A stretch of DNA of 64,000 nucleotides from Paenisporosarcina sp. FSL H8-0542 (GCF_038632915.1 NZ_CP152050.1:3409501-3473500), one strand, 5' to 3'. Positions 25,350-34,538 are shown, counted from the stretch's first letter. Translations and numbers: made by a program. Notes: generated from the letters alone by a model not told the origin.

Positions 25350-26084
25350 CTATAGGATGTTTTCAACAACCAATTGCAAAATGAGTAACGCAGTCACGAC
25401 ACGTAAGATGGGCTTTACGTATTGAGGTTTTATTTTCTCTGCGATACGGACTCCAAGCTGAGCTCCGGTAATAGACCCCGCCATCAAAGCAAGGGTCAAT
25501 GGCCAAATAATAGCTCCTGATATAATATAACTGATTGCTGCGCCGAAACAGCTTGAAAAAGTAGCCAGCCTGACCAATCCCACTGATTTCACATACGCAA
25601 TGTTCAAGTAGCTGAACAAATATAGCATTAACGTACCTTGTCCCGGACCAAAAAGTCCATCATAAATTCCAATACCAAACAGCCCTGGTCCACTGACCTT
25701 TGTTAATTTCAATGGTTCTTCGCCTGTGAAATTACCTTTGCCAATAAATGAAGTAACAAATGCAAATGCCAAAAGAAAAATTGCCAGTACATACAAATTA
25801 TTTGCGGACAGCTGTGAAGCAATAAATCCCCCGGTCACGCCTCCACCCAAACTGATTGGGATTAGCCAAAGAGAATCCTTCAACGATATTTGTTTTCGTT
25901 TATACAATGTAAAGAAACTTGAGAATGAACTTACCGTGTTGGATACTTTATTTGCCCCAATAGCTGAATGAATCGGCATGCCGAGCAACAACATCGTTGG
26001 CAAACTGATAAGGCCCCCGCCACCTGCCAATGTGCCGATTGTCGTTGCGGTTACCCCTATAAAATACAATAGAAAATAATCCAA
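25350..26084 (-). CDS. TSUP-family permease (TauE/SafE type)
   Basis: About 244 residues with eight membrane helices and the two TSUP repeats: GTLAGGGGLISLPTMLLLGMP in the first, IGIYDGLFGPGQGTLMLYLF in the second. The family moves sulfur-containing or small organic anions (sulfite, sulfoacetate, thiosulfate); the substrate is not visible here. Start chosen at TTG 26084 behind AGGTGAT; the track of GTG at 26093 overlaps that site. It is a single-gene unit with no sulfur gene nearby. Confidence 0.85.
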   Translation of the reverse strand: MDYFLLYFIGVTATTIGTLAGGGGLISLPTMLLLGMPIHSAIGANKVSNTVSSFSSFFTLYKRKQISLKDSLWLIPISLGGGVTGGFIASQLSANNLYVLAIFLLAFAFVTSFIGKGNFTGEEPLKLTKVSGPGLFGIGIYDGLFGPGQGTLMLYLFSYLNIAYVKSVGLVRLATFSSCFGAAISYIISGAIIWPLTLALMAGSITGAQLGVRIAEKIKPQYVKPILRVVTALLILQLVVENIL

Positions 26085-26197
26085 CTTAATCACCTGTCTT
26101 TCTTATTAACTGTATTGTACTTCGTGTCTCGAATTAAGAAAATGACGATGATATAATGAAGTACAATAAGAAAAACTTATGATAAGGAGAATATTCG

Positions 26198-26713
26198 ATG
26201 TTTATTGGCTCTAAAATTCGTTTGACTGCAATGAGAAAAGAAGATTTGCCAACGTATCGACTGTGGAATGGCTTGGAATCTTTTGGACGTTTTTATAATG
26301 CCTTTCCCATTCGTGAAGAATCAGAAAAAAATGCAGAACAGTTAATGGACCATTCTGATCGTAGTTTTCGCTTTGCCATTCGACCGATTGATTCGGAGCA
26401 ATTTTTAGGTGTTTGTGCCATCGAAGATATTTTATGGTCGCATCGTGTAGGCTGGCTGTCCATAGCTCTTGGGCCAGAATTTCACGGCAAAGGATTTGGG
26501 AAAGAAGCCATGCAATTGTTGATGAATTATGGTTTCAATGAACTGAATCTTCATCGTTTGCAGCTGACGGTATTCGGCTATAACGTAGGTGCCATCAAAC
26601 TTTATGAATCTCTTGGTTTTAAGCCCGAAGGAACGTTCCGAGAGTTTTTACAACGTAACGGGAAGCGTCATGACATGTACTTATATGGTTTGCTTGTTTC
26701 TGAATTTCACTAA
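26198..26713 (+). CDS. GNAT acetyltransferase, RimJ/RimL type
   Basis: 171 residues with GNAT motifs. Strand 4 is SIALGPEFHGKGFGKEAM, containing the acetyl-CoA loop GKGFGKEA, and motif B is NLHRLQLTVFGYNVGAIKLYESLGF, ending in the RNGKRHDMYLYGLL strand typical of the RimL branch. It should transfer acetyl groups to an amine (ribosomal protein or small molecule); the target is unknown. AAGGAG precedes the ATG. Single gene. Confidence 0.88.
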   Translation: MFIGSKIRLTAMRKEDLPTYRLWNGLESFGRFYNAFPIREESEKNAEQLMDHSDRSFRFAIRPIDSEQFLGVCAIEDILWSHRVGWLSIALGPEFHGKGFGKEAMQLLMNYGFNELNLHRLQLTVFGYNVGAIKLYESLGFKPEGTFREFLQRNGKRHDMYLYGLLVSEFH

Positions 26714-26884
26714 TCAGCAAAACTTAAGCGTGTTGATTCAGTTAATTTTCGTTCAATAAACGAAGTCGCAAATTTACTAAATCTCTGATAAGTATGAAGG
26801 TGAATACGATGGCTAGGAAACAATTGTAATTAAAGAGTATTATTTATTAAAAAGTAATTTTATCAACTTTATTAAACTAATAGA

Positions 26885-26916
26885 AAAGGATGCCCTCTGA
26901 TAAAGGCATCCTTTTT
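26885..26916. terminator. Bidirectional terminator
   Basis: AAAGGATGCC / GGCATCCTTT stem with T-run. It lies just before the stop of the convergent membrane gene and 170 bases after the acetyltransferase gene. Confidence 0.85.
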
Positions 26917-26917
26917 T

Positions 26918-27304
26918 CTATACTTTTGACTGGGTAAAACGTTGATATAAATTACGCATGATTGCACTCACAGTTAAGATAAACAAAATAATCAAGGTAA
27001 TTTGAAGGACCATGATCATCCAGTCAGGAAATGACAGAATACCTGCACCGATTAAATGATTCAAACTCATGAAAATCAGTACCAGTGCAACAATAGAACC
27101 CGCCAATATACCGAAGAGTGCGAGTAATTGTACAAAGGACAATTGCTTAATATAATTTCTCAAACGGATGATTTGCATGAGGATTACCAGTATGAACAAC
27201 ATTAAGGATAATCCATCAGAACCTATGTAGATGGAATTAACGATGTAGAAAACTAAGATAATGCTGATAATGATGTTTTGGTATTTATCGAAGATTGCTA
27301 GCAT
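26918..27304 (-). CDS. Hypothetical membrane protein with four helices
   Basis: 128 residues with four hydrophobic segments: IIISIILVFYIVNSIYIG, LSLMLFILVILMQIIRL, LLALFGILAGSIVALVLIFM and VLQITLIILFILTVSAIM. The positive residues RLRNYIKQ between helices 2 and 3 suggest a cytoplasmic loop. I recognise no family. AGGAGCG precedes the ATG. It is a single gene ended by 26885-26916. Confidence 0.7.
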   Translation of the reverse strand: MLAIFDKYQNIIISIILVFYIVNSIYIGSDGLSLMLFILVILMQIIRLRNYIKQLSFVQLLALFGILAGSIVALVLIFMSLNHLIGAGILSFPDWMIMVLQITLIILFILTVSAIMRNLYQRFTQSKV

Positions 27305-27404
27305 GTATGTTTCGCTCCTTTATATGTACTACGCAAAACCTGATAAAAAGTTTCACATTTGGTAAAATAAGAGATATATTCGATTAAAAGGAATGAGGAA
27401 TTGG

Positions 27405-28040
27405 ATGCTAACCCTATATATTACACGCCATGGACAAACAGAATGGAACGTACAATCGCGCATGCAAGGCTGGGCAGACTCACCTTTAACTGACATAGGA
27501 ATGGCAGCGGCGTCTCAACTAGGAACGCGTCTTAATGATGTCCCACTCGACGCTGTATATAGTAGTACAAGTGGACGTACGGTTCATACAGCTCAACTCA
27601 TTATTGGGGAACGTAACATTCCTCTTATTCAAAAAGAAGATTTACGTGAAATCCATGTAGGTGAATGGCAAGGAATGCTATCTTCGGATATTGATCGTGA
27701 TTATGCGGAGCAAGTCAAAACCTATTATGAACGCCCGAGCCAATATGAATCGACTTCCGGGGAAAGTTTTCACATGTTGAAAGAACGCGTATTACGTGCA
27801 GTGGAAGAAATTGCTGCAGCTCACCCAAATGGTCACGTCCTAATTGTCACGCATGGCGTCGTTAAGAAATGCTTGATTAATCACTTCAGTGGAGCTGATC
27901 TTGATTTATTGTGGAATCCACCTTTCATTCACGGAACGAGTCTGACAGTGTTAGAAATCGATACTGATAGACGCGAATTGACTATGATTGGCGACATGTC
28001 CCATGCAGAAGAAGCGAAGGGACCTTTAATGGTTCAATAA
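27405..28040 (+). CDS. Histidine phosphatase family protein
   Basis: 211 residues. The catalytic motif LYITRHGQTEWN (His in RHG) opens the protein; GMAAASQLGTRL, YSSTSGRTVHTA, the acid residue region LREIHVGEWQG and the second His in VTHGVVKK follow. This is the phosphoglycerate-mutase-like phosphatase fold. Relatives include broad phosphatases and alpha-ribazole phosphatase; no cobalamin genes are adjacent, so the substrate is open. Start chosen at ATG 27405 with GAGG six bases upstream; the ATG at 27393 has no spacing to its site. Confidence 0.9.
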   Translation: MLTLYITRHGQTEWNVQSRMQGWADSPLTDIGMAAASQLGTRLNDVPLDAVYSSTSGRTVHTAQLIIGERNIPLIQKEDLREIHVGEWQGMLSSDIDRDYAEQVKTYYERPSQYESTSGESFHMLKERVLRAVEEIAAAHPNGHVLIVTHGVVKKCLINHFSGADLDLLWNPPFIHGTSLTVLEIDTDRRELTMIGDMSHAEEAKGPLMVQ

Positions 28041-28256
28041 AGTAGTAAATATGCTGACTGTGCTCTAATATTTTCACTAAAATAACATCTTCCCACCGAA
28101 CGCCCGTATTTGGGATTAATTTATCTCACAGGTGAATCACTAAAGTGATTCACCTTACCAAATAACCATGTATTTCTTTAACTAATTTCCTCGGTTATTT
28201 GATAAGTCAAACTATCCTTCTTTTTTGAAGAATCGCTATAGATAGCTACGAGCTAT

Positions 28257-28712
28257 TTATAAATTCTTTTCCATAAATACGCTATTTGGGTCCTCCTTGT
28301 AATCGGAAAATGGGTTACAATAGTTGAACCCAAACCTTGCATAAAATCTTCTTGCCGGATCGAAAGAATCCATTGATCCCGTTTCCAAACTTAACTTCCG
28401 ATAGCCACGTCGTGTGGCTTCTCCAATTATGTGATGAAGTAGTCTTTTTGCAACCCCCTTGCGAAGATGGAATGAAGAGGTTCGCATTGATTTGATCTCT
28501 CCATGCTGACCATCAATTTCTTTAAGTGCCCCACATCCAACCAATTCATTTCCTTCCCATGCACTCCAAAATGTAATATCTTGTTGTTGCAACTGCTCAA
28601 GATTGAGAGCATGTATACTTTCTGGTGGTGAATGCAGTGTCATACCATGAAGATGCTCGTTTATCAATTTAGTAATTTCAGAGCCCGATAAATCATCTAT
28701 TTTAATATCCAA
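28257..28712 (-). CDS. GNAT acetyltransferase
   Basis: 151 residues. A central strand with MRTSSFHLRKGVAKRLLHHI supplies the acetyl-CoA loop (RKGVAKRL), followed by YRKLSLETGSMDSFDPARRFYARFGF. This belongs to the PhnO/ElaA-like subset of acetyltransferases; the acceptor is unknown. Start is TTG at 28712 behind GGGAGG. Upstream lies a long 13-bp inverted repeat (28753-28807). The 215 bases downstream hold hairpins but no gene. Confidence 0.85.
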   Translation of the reverse strand: MDIKIDDLSGSEITKLINEHLHGMTLHSPPESIHALNLEQLQQQDITFWSAWEGNELVGCGALKEIDGQHGEIKSMRTSSFHLRKGVAKRLLHHIIGEATRRGYRKLSLETGSMDSFDPARRFYARFGFNYCNPFSDYKEDPNSVFMEKNL

Positions 28713-28752
28713 AACTATGCCTCCCTAGTTGTTAATTACCTTCTTTTACTAT

Positions 28753-28807
28753 CCTGACCACTTCAGTTTAGCTTGCCTGATTATATGGAAAAAGTGAAGT
28801 GGTCAGG
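28753..28807. repeat. Long inverted repeat upstream of an acetyltransferase gene
   Basis: CCTGACCACTTCA (28753-28765) is perfectly complementary to TGAAGTGGTCAGG (28795-28807), with a 29-base loop. No T-run follows on either strand. It lies 40 bases upstream of the start of the acetyltransferase gene, so it could be a leader structure, an operator pair or a relic. Confidence 0.6.
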
Positions 28808-28962
28808 CTATCTTTATTCATAGTTATAGAAGAATGTAGGATAACCAAACTTATTGTGTAAGGAACTATTTATAGAGCACCAAATAGGTAGGATAGAGCA
28901 TTGCCCCCTTGTATACCTGTCTTGATTCTAGGACTTTTTCGCTTATCGTATTAAAAGGATTT

Positions 28963-29427
28963 TTAAATTGACTTCGCCATGACTATATTGGTGATTTCGT
29001 AGCCCATCTTCTCGTATAAGCCCCGCGCGACTTGGTTGTGACCAAAAACATGAAGTCCAATTTTGCACATTCCTAGTTCTTTCGCAATTGTTTCAATTTC
29101 TCTCATTGCTTCCTTGCCATATCCTTTTCCTTGATATTCATCTAAAATACTAAAATCATAAATATAACCTTCATCAGCTTTTTCAGGAGATTTTTGTGCC
29201 ATCCATATCATTCCGACTATTTGTTGATCATGGAAGATAGAAAATATGTAATTCCCTTTCGATTTTTCACCGTCAGGCAACAGACGGTTAAATTCATTTT
29301 TGGAAAGCTCCGATGCTTCCGCTTCGCTCCAATTCCCTGAAGCTACTTTGTCTTTAGCATAGTCCTCTACTGCAATTTCAAGGTATTGCTGAAAATCCTC
29401 TTGTCTCATAGGTTTTAATGTGACCAT
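28963..29427 (-). CDS. GNAT acetyltransferase
   Basis: 154 residues. Key segment FSILDEYQGKGYGKEAMREI with the QGKGYGKEA acetyl-CoA loop, then IGLHVFGHNQVARGLYEKMGY, which is the typical N-acetyltransferase motif B. The acceptor is unknown. Its ATG follows directly after the stop of the small membrane gene upstream, with GGGAGGG as binding site, so the two are translationally linked. Confidence 0.88.
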   Translation of the reverse strand: MVTLKPMRQEDFQQYLEIAVEDYAKDKVASGNWSEAEASELSKNEFNRLLPDGEKSKGNYIFSIFHDQQIVGMIWMAQKSPEKADEGYIYDFSILDEYQGKGYGKEAMREIETIAKELGMCKIGLHVFGHNQVARGLYEKMGYEITNIVMAKSI

Positions 29428-29679
29428 TTATTTCCCTCCCAGTTGTGGTGATTCGTCGTTATTCATCTCTTCTAACAATCGCTTCTTTTTCAAAATGAAA
29501 ATCTCTCGGATAAATGCTCCGATTACTCCAGACAGAAAGACGATAGCGATCAAGTTGACTACTTTTAAAACTGTAGATGGTGTGTACATGACTTGTAAGC
29601 ATTGGCTAATGACAAATAGACTGTACGCCACGCACATTATTATTAAGAATTTAGGTGTTACTTCTTTTCGCATCTTCAT
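29428..29679 (-). CDS. Small hypothetical membrane protein (83 aa)
   Basis: 83 residues with two transmembrane helices (FLIIMCVAYSLFVISQCLQVM and VVNLIAIVFLSGVIGAFI) and a charged C-terminal tail (KKKRLLEEMNNDES). I recognise no family. Two ATG codons lie at the start; GGGGGAATT is upstream. It is the first gene of a two-gene unit with the acetyltransferase, whose start codon abuts its stop. Confidence 0.65.
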   Translation of the reverse strand: MKMRKEVTPKFLIIMCVAYSLFVISQCLQVMYTPSTVLKVVNLIAIVFLSGVIGAFIREIFILKKKRLLEEMNNDESPQLGGK

Positions 29680-29922
29680 CCTGGAATTCCCCCTTCAAAA
29701 CTGAATGATGTTATATGCATATTTTACCTATAAATTCCATAAGAATCACATTTATTCCTTCTTTACTTAAACACGTCAAATATGAAAACCGTATACTTCT
29801 GGGTCTCACGCTTCTCGCTCTGCGGCTTGCTAGTCGCAAATGTACTCTCTCGTTTTTCATTAAATATCACCGTTTTGATTTAAATCACTTTTTATTAGTG
29901 GGAAATTAGGAGGGAAATGGTT

Positions 29923-29985
29923 AGTTGCCCCAGTTACATGAAAAGTTGCCCCAATCAAGCCAATAGTTGCCCCAGTCAGCAAGAA
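29923..29985. repeat. 21-bp tandem array, locus C (3 units)
   Basis: AGTTGCCCCA begins at 29923, 29944 and 29965, exactly 21 bp apart. The remaining 11 bases of each unit vary. The array ends at the T-run of the thioesterase-gene terminator. The 240 bases to its left (29680-29922) show no gene. Confidence 0.85.
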
Positions 29986-30015
29986 AAAAAAGCGGCAGCC
30001 TGTAAGCCACCGCTT
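29984..30015 (-). terminator. Intrinsic terminator of the thioesterase gene
   Basis: AGCGGCAGC (29991-29999) pairs with GCCACCGCT (30006-30014), one mismatch, with seven T following on the minus strand. Confidence 0.8.
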
Positions 30016-30020
30016 TCTTT

Positions 30021-30494
30021 CTATAATTTCATTTGAATTCGTTGTTTCCGATGTTCTCTTCTTGCAGGACCTGATTCAAATAGGCGGTGTTCGTTTTCAG
30101 TTTCAGGCAGTATTCCTGGGACAGGCATTGGAACTCCATTTTCTACCGCTACAAACGTCAAGAAGGATTCCGTCGTTAACTTTGTTTCTCCTGTCAACAA
30201 GTTCATCGATTGCACACGTACATACACTTCCATGGAAGTGCGGCCAGTTGAGCTCACGATTGCTTCCATCTCCAACACATCCCCAACTCGAGCGGATGAT
30301 AGAAAATCTACTGAATCGATTGAAGCCGTAACAACAGGCTTATTGCAATGTTTCATCGCAGTAATAGCACCTATTTCATCTATAAAAGATAGAACTCTAC
30401 CCCCGAAAATCGTTTCGTGGTGATTCGTATCGGGCGGTAAAACCAAATGTGTTTGGATTGTTCGCGACTGGCTCATGGGTACTGTATTTGTCAT
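30021..30494 (-). CDS. Acyl-CoA thioesterase, hotdog fold (YkhA-like)
   Basis: 157 residues. The hotdog motif NHHETIFGGRVLSFIDEIGA includes the catalytic Asp region, followed by SIDSVDFLSSARVGDVLEME and GRTSMEVYVRVQS. It matches the acyl-CoA hydrolase family (BACH/YciA; YkhA in B. subtilis) that releases CoA from medium and long acyl chains. Start chosen at ATG 30494 with AAGGGGAG upstream; the longer frame is not supported. It ends with a terminator, followed by a 21-bp array. Confidence 0.88.
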   Translation of the reverse strand: MTNTVPMSQSRTIQTHLVLPPDTNHHETIFGGRVLSFIDEIGAITAMKHCNKPVVTASIDSVDFLSSARVGDVLEMEAIVSSTGRTSMEVYVRVQSMNLLTGETKLTTESFLTFVAVENGVPMPVPGILPETENEHRLFESGPARREHRKQRIQMKL

Positions 30495-30578
30495 GATGTT
30501 CTCCCCTTCATTGCTGGATAGTCTCATCATACAAAACACTACTGCGAATGAAAAGTTTCAAGCTTTATACAATCGCAG

Positions 30579-31541
30579 TTACTCGTACAAGTGACATGCC
30601 ACAAAATGGCCTGGTTCCTGTTCTTGCCAAGCGGGTTTAACATTCGCACAGACTTCCATCGCCATCGGGCAACGCGTTCTGAACACACAGCCTGAAGGTG
30701 GATTAATTGGACTCGGCAATTCCCCTTCGAGCAAAATACGTTCGCGTGATTCTTCAATGTCCGGATCTGGAATCGGAATGGCGGATAACAACGCTTGCGT
30801 ATAAGGATGAAGTGGATTTGCATACAGTTGTTCACTCGTCGTCAATTCAACCATATGTCCTAAGTACATTACACCAATACGGTCCGAGATGTATTTGACC
30901 ATCGACAAGTCATGCGCAATGAACAAGTACGTCAGGCCTTTTTCGCTTTGCAGTTTTTGCAGTAGCTTAACGACTTGGGCTTGAACGGATACATCGAGTG
31001 CCGAAATTGGTTCATCGGCAATGATGAAGTCTGGATCCAGTGCCAGCGCACGCGCGATGCCGATTCGTTGACGTTGTCCTCCCGAGAATTCATGCGGATA
31101 ACGGTTGGCGTGGTCGCGATTGAGTCCAACATCCTCCAATAACTGATAAACCCGTCGTTGCATATCTTCTTTTTTCTTATGTAACCCATGGACTTCCATC
31201 GGTTCTGCAATGATTTCAAAAACAGTTGAACGAGGATTAAGTGATGCATACGGATCTTGGAATATCATTTGCATGTTGCGCAAAAATGCATAACGATCGT
31301 TTTCGCCCATCGTATGTACATTTTTCCCACCGTACGTTACTTCCCCTTCCGTCCGATTATATAAACCCATAATCGTCCGTCCTGCAGTTGATTTGCCACA
31401 GCCCGATTCACCAACAAGTCCGAATGTTTCTCCTTGGTAAATTTCAAAACTGATGCCGTCCACAGCTTTTAATGTTTGATTCTTGCCTATATCAAAATGG
31501 CGTTTCAGATCTTTTACTTCAAGCAATACTTGACCAGTCAT
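30579..31541 (-). CDS. ykfD: Oligopeptide ABC transporter ATP-binding protein (OppF/YkfD type)
   Basis: 320 residues. Walker [13 protein letters not shown], signature [16 protein letters not shown], Walker [15 protein letters not shown]-loop FIAHDLSM and a C-terminal oligopeptide domain with CxxxCP-like Cys residues ([15 protein letters not shown]). It is the second ATPase for the peptide importer and is encoded last in the operon, as in B. subtilis. It overlaps ykfC by four bases. A weak hairpin (CTGCGA / TCGCAG) follows the stop at about 30544-30577. Confidence 0.9.
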   Translation of the reverse strand: MTGQVLLEVKDLKRHFDIGKNQTLKAVDGISFEIYQGETFGLVGESGCGKSTAGRTIMGLYNRTEGEVTYGGKNVHTMGENDRYAFLRNMQMIFQDPYASLNPRSTVFEIIAEPMEVHGLHKKKEDMQRRVYQLLEDVGLNRDHANRYPHEFSGGQRQRIGIARALALDPDFIIADEPISALDVSVQAQVVKLLQKLQSEKGLTYLFIAHDLSMVKYISDRIGVMYLGHMVELTTSEQLYANPLHPYTQALLSAIPIPDPDIEESRERILLEGELPSPINPPSGCVFRTRCPMAMEVCANVKPAWQEQEPGHFVACHLYE

Positions 31542-32479
31542 GACGCTTCCCCCTCAGCTCTTGCGTAGCGTCTTACGGCGCACAATTCTTTTACGAACTT
31601 TGTTCCTTCAAGTTCTATTACTTCAATGTGTTGTCCAGTGGAAGGCGAATGAATCATTTGCCCGTTGCCTGTGTAAATACCGACGTGCCGAACATTGCTA
31701 GACCCTACGTTCGCAAAGAACAATAAATCGCCAATCTCCCACTGAGTCATGTTGGCCATATCCACTTCTTCACCATTTCTTGCTTGATCATCCGCATCCC
31801 GAGGGATGAAATAACCATGCGCTTTTAACATATTGTAGCTAAACCCTGAACAATCGTAGCCGTACGAAGACATTCCGCCCCAGAAGTATGGAAGCTCCAA
31901 AAATCGCATGGCACTCGCCACTACGTCATCCCCTGAACGTTCAATGAAAGCTTCAATTCCTGGCCCATGCTCGATTTCTTCGCTTGAAATAAGGGCTTCA
32001 CCATGAGGTGTTGAAACTAAAGTAAATTGTTCATTATTATCGAGTATAGGAAGAATCGTGTTGAAAGGAACCACCAGCAAAGGCTTTAAATCTTTCGTCC
32101 AAAGTTGCGCTCTATACTGTGTCACTTTGGCAAAGCCGAAATCTGAGATGCGTTCCATTTCTTTTAATTGAGCAACGGGTATCCATCCCGGATAGCCACG
32201 GCCGTCCTTTTTGGAAGGTTGCCATGTGCAGATTACTTTTGCCCAGTCACCAACGATCTCTTCAATCAATACAGGTTCCCCGTAAAGGACTTGTGTTTGC
32301 ACGCGGTTACCGTTGCACAAATCAAGCAAATCCTCATACTTCATTGCTTCCAGCCATTTTGTGAAACGGACTGGATTTTCAAGCCCATGGGTGTCTTGAG
32401 TACGTGCAGACTCAGGCGAAGTCCATACTGTCGCAACCGCTACCGAACAAGCCCAAGTCGTGGATGATTGAACTAGCAT
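31538..32479 (-). CDS. ykfC: NlpC/P60 gamma-D-glutamyl dipeptidyl-peptidase (YkfC-like)
   Basis: 313 residues. Two N-terminal SH3-like segments (about residues 55-170) are followed by an NlpC/P60 domain with catalytic Cys in SSYGYDCSGFSYN, His in VRHVGIYTGN and HSPSTGQHIEV. There is no signal peptide, as expected for an enzyme that splits imported murein peptides (L-Ala-gamma-D-Glu from the diamino acid) inside the cell. It lies between the epimerase and ATPase genes with tight spacing. GGGGGAT precedes the ATG. Confidence 0.9.
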   Translation of the reverse strand: MLVQSSTTWACSVAVATVWTSPESARTQDTHGLENPVRFTKWLEAMKYEDLLDLCNGNRVQTQVLYGEPVLIEEIVGDWAKVICTWQPSKKDGRGYPGWIPVAQLKEMERISDFGFAKVTQYRAQLWTKDLKPLLVVPFNTILPILDNNEQFTLVSTPHGEALISSEEIEHGPGIEAFIERSGDDVVASAMRFLELPYFWGGMSSYGYDCSGFSYNMLKAHGYFIPRDADDQARNGEEVDMANMTQWEIGDLLFFANVGSSNVRHVGIYTGNGQMIHSPSTGQHIEVIELEGTKFVKELCAVRRYARAEGEAS

Positions 32480-32492
32480 ATGAAAATCCCCC

Positions 32493-33596
32493 TTACCCTT
32501 TACGATGAAATCGTTTATTCATTAAATCTGTATGTATTCCGAGCCCTGACTCACGAGAGAAACGAATATGTCGACCGTCATAAACAATGCCACCTTCGAC
32601 GATATCTTCTGCAAGCATCAACGGCGCATCAAAATCAAAGCGTGTCACGTTTGGCTGGCTTGCAGCAAAATGAGCCGCTGCGGAAATTCCGAGTTTCGTC
32701 TCGATCATGCTCCCAGTCATGCATTCCACTCCATAACTTTCTGCTAAAGCATTGATTTTCAACGCTTGATAAATGCCACCAGCTTTCATCAGTTTGATAT
32801 TGATTAAATCCGCTGCTCGAAGCTGAAGAACGCGTATTGCGTCATTCGGTGTGAAAATACTTTCATCCGCCATAATTGGCGTATGTGTATGCAAGGTCAC
32901 ATGCTGTAAACCTTCGATATCATTCGCTTTCACGGGCTGCTCGATGAGTTCGATTTCAAGCCCGGCATCTTCCATCTGCCCAATTGCTCGGACCGCTTCT
33001 TTCGCTTCCCAGCCTTGATTAGCGTCCAGTCTAAGCTTCGTTTCATAGCCGATTTTTTCACGGATCGCACGAATTCGTTCAACGTCTTTCTCGATATCAT
33101 CGATGCCTACTTTTATCTTCAATACATTAAATCCTTTTTTTACATAACGAGCTGCGTCTTCAGCCATTTCTTCCGCATCATTGACACTGACCGTGAAATC
33201 CGTTTCTAGTGTATCTCGGTATCCACCAAGCAATGTGACAAGCGGAATCCCTGCAAGTTGGCCAAGCAAATCATGGAGGGCCATATCAAGTGCTGCTTTA
33301 GCACTTGAATTCCCTACCATGGAGCGATGCAATTTTTGGAATACCCGCTCCGAATGATGTAAATCAAGTCCAATCAGTTGGGGGCCTATCACATGATCGA
33401 TAGCAAACTGAATACTCCCAAGCGAATCACCTGTGATGACGTGGGTAGGGGGTGCTTCCCCCCAACCGACACTTCCATCTTCAGTTGTAATTTTCACAAA
33501 TATGGATTCAGCAATCGTCACGGTACGAAGTGCGGTTTTAAACGGTTTTGTGAGCGGTACCGCAACCGAAAAGGTTTCAATTGAATGTAGAATCAT
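32493..33596 (-). CDS. ykfB: L-Ala-D/L-Glu epimerase (enolase superfamily)
   Basis: 367 residues. N-terminal capping domain, then a barrel with the second-strand lysine pair VLKIKVG, metal ligands in RLDANQGW, IELIEQPV and MADESIF, and the opposite lysine in INIKLMKAGG. These are the marks of the dipeptide epimerases that turn L-Ala-D-Glu from murein into L-Ala-L-Glu. In the operon it follows the LD-carboxypeptidase and precedes the NlpC/P60 peptidase. GGGAGGGG precedes the ATG. Confidence 0.93.
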   Translation of the reverse strand: MILHSIETFSVAVPLTKPFKTALRTVTIAESIFVKITTEDGSVGWGEAPPTHVITGDSLGSIQFAIDHVIGPQLIGLDLHHSERVFQKLHRSMVGNSSAKAALDMALHDLLGQLAGIPLVTLLGGYRDTLETDFTVSVNDAEEMAEDAARYVKKGFNVLKIKVGIDDIEKDVERIRAIREKIGYETKLRLDANQGWEAKEAVRAIGQMEDAGLEIELIEQPVKANDIEGLQHVTLHTHTPIMADESIFTPNDAIRVLQLRAADLINIKLMKAGGIYQALKINALAESYGVECMTGSMIETKLGISAAAHFAASQPNVTRFDFDAPLMLAEDIVEGGIVYDGRHIRFSRESGLGIHTDLMNKRFHRKG

Positions 33597-33614
33597 GGTA
33601 GTTTCCCCTCCCGA

Positions 33615-34538
33615 TTATTTAACTCCTGGTAAGATGGTCAATGTTTTGGCATCGCCATCGAGTCTTGCTTCCACTCCTAGTGGAACGGCAAAGTGTGGTT
33701 CACAATGACCGATTTTAAAACCAGAAACGACTGGTTTTCCTAAATCACCCAAGTAATGTTCCAATACTTCACCAAGTGTCAATGTCGTTTTTCGTTTTTT
33801 AGGTACTGCTCGGGCAAAATCCCCAACTACGATGCCAACTGCATCTTGAAGTTTCCCAGCCAATCGTAATTGATTCAACATGCTGTCTACTTTATATGGT
33901 TCTTCATCCACGTCTTCAATCAACAGTAACTTGCCACGAGTATCGATTTCATATTTAGAGCCCAGTGCACTCACTAGCAATGAAAGATTCCCACCGACAA
34001 GTTCCCCTTGTGCATTCCCACCACCTAATGTGGTCAATGGAGAAATATCTTCGGTATAATGCAGTTCGATTGGTTCAAACAGCTGATTGAACATACGTGC
34101 GGACAAATCATGGAACGTATCTTTCCCTACATCCGATGCAAGCATCGGTCCATGGAATGTCACTACATTGGCGAATTGGCCGATTGTTGTATGGAGGAAT
34201 GTGATGTCGCTATAGCCCCATAAAATTTTCGGTTGTTCCGCCATTAATTGAAAGTCGATTCGGTCAGCGTAACGCCCTGCCCCGTAACCGCCTCCTGCAC
34301 AAATGATCCCTTTTATGCTTGGATCAGCAAGCATAGCTTGTAAATCTTCCAGACGTTCATCATCGGTACCAGCCAAATAGCCGTGCACGTTCTCGATATA
34401 TTTGCCCATTTTTACGTTTAATCCCAGTTGTTCTAAAAATGTGAGTGAGCGTTGCAAGCTTTCTAAGTTGGGAGGACTTGACGGGGCTATAATGCCAATC
34501 GTATCCCCTTTTTGTAATCGTGTTGGTCGTATGCGCAT
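33615..34538 (-). CDS. ykfA: LD-carboxypeptidase, family S66 (YkfA)
   Basis: 307 residues. S66 motifs: IGIIAPSSPP at the start, IICAGGGYGAGRYADRIDF, ILWGYSDITFLH (Ser nucleophile within GYSD), VGGNLSLLVSALGS, Glu in LLIEDVDEEPY and the last His in KIGHCEPHFAVPLG. It removes D-Ala from murein tetrapeptides. Start chosen at ATG 34538 with GAGGAG upstream. It is separated from dppE by a 342-base gap containing a dispersed repeat, unlike the tight spacing elsewhere in the operon. Confidence 0.9.
   Translation of the reverse strand: MRIRPTRLQKGDTIGIIAPSSPPNLESLQRSLTFLEQLGLNVKMGKYIENVHGYLAGTDDERLEDLQAMLADPSIKGIICAGGGYGAGRYADRIDFQLMAEQPKILWGYSDITFLHTTIGQFANVVTFHGPMLASDVGKDTFHDLSARMFNQLFEPIELHYTEDISPLTTLGGGNAQGELVGGNLSLLVSALGSKYEIDTRGKLLLIEDVDEEPYKVDSMLNQLRLAGKLQDAVGIVVGDFARAVPKKRKTTLTLGEVLEHYLGDLGKPVVSGFKIGHCEPHFAVPLGVEARLDGDAKTLTILPGVK

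Noticed and set aside
29715-29909. 64-codon plus-strand open frame
   Set aside because: No binding site, AT-rich intergenic DNA, unlikely composition.
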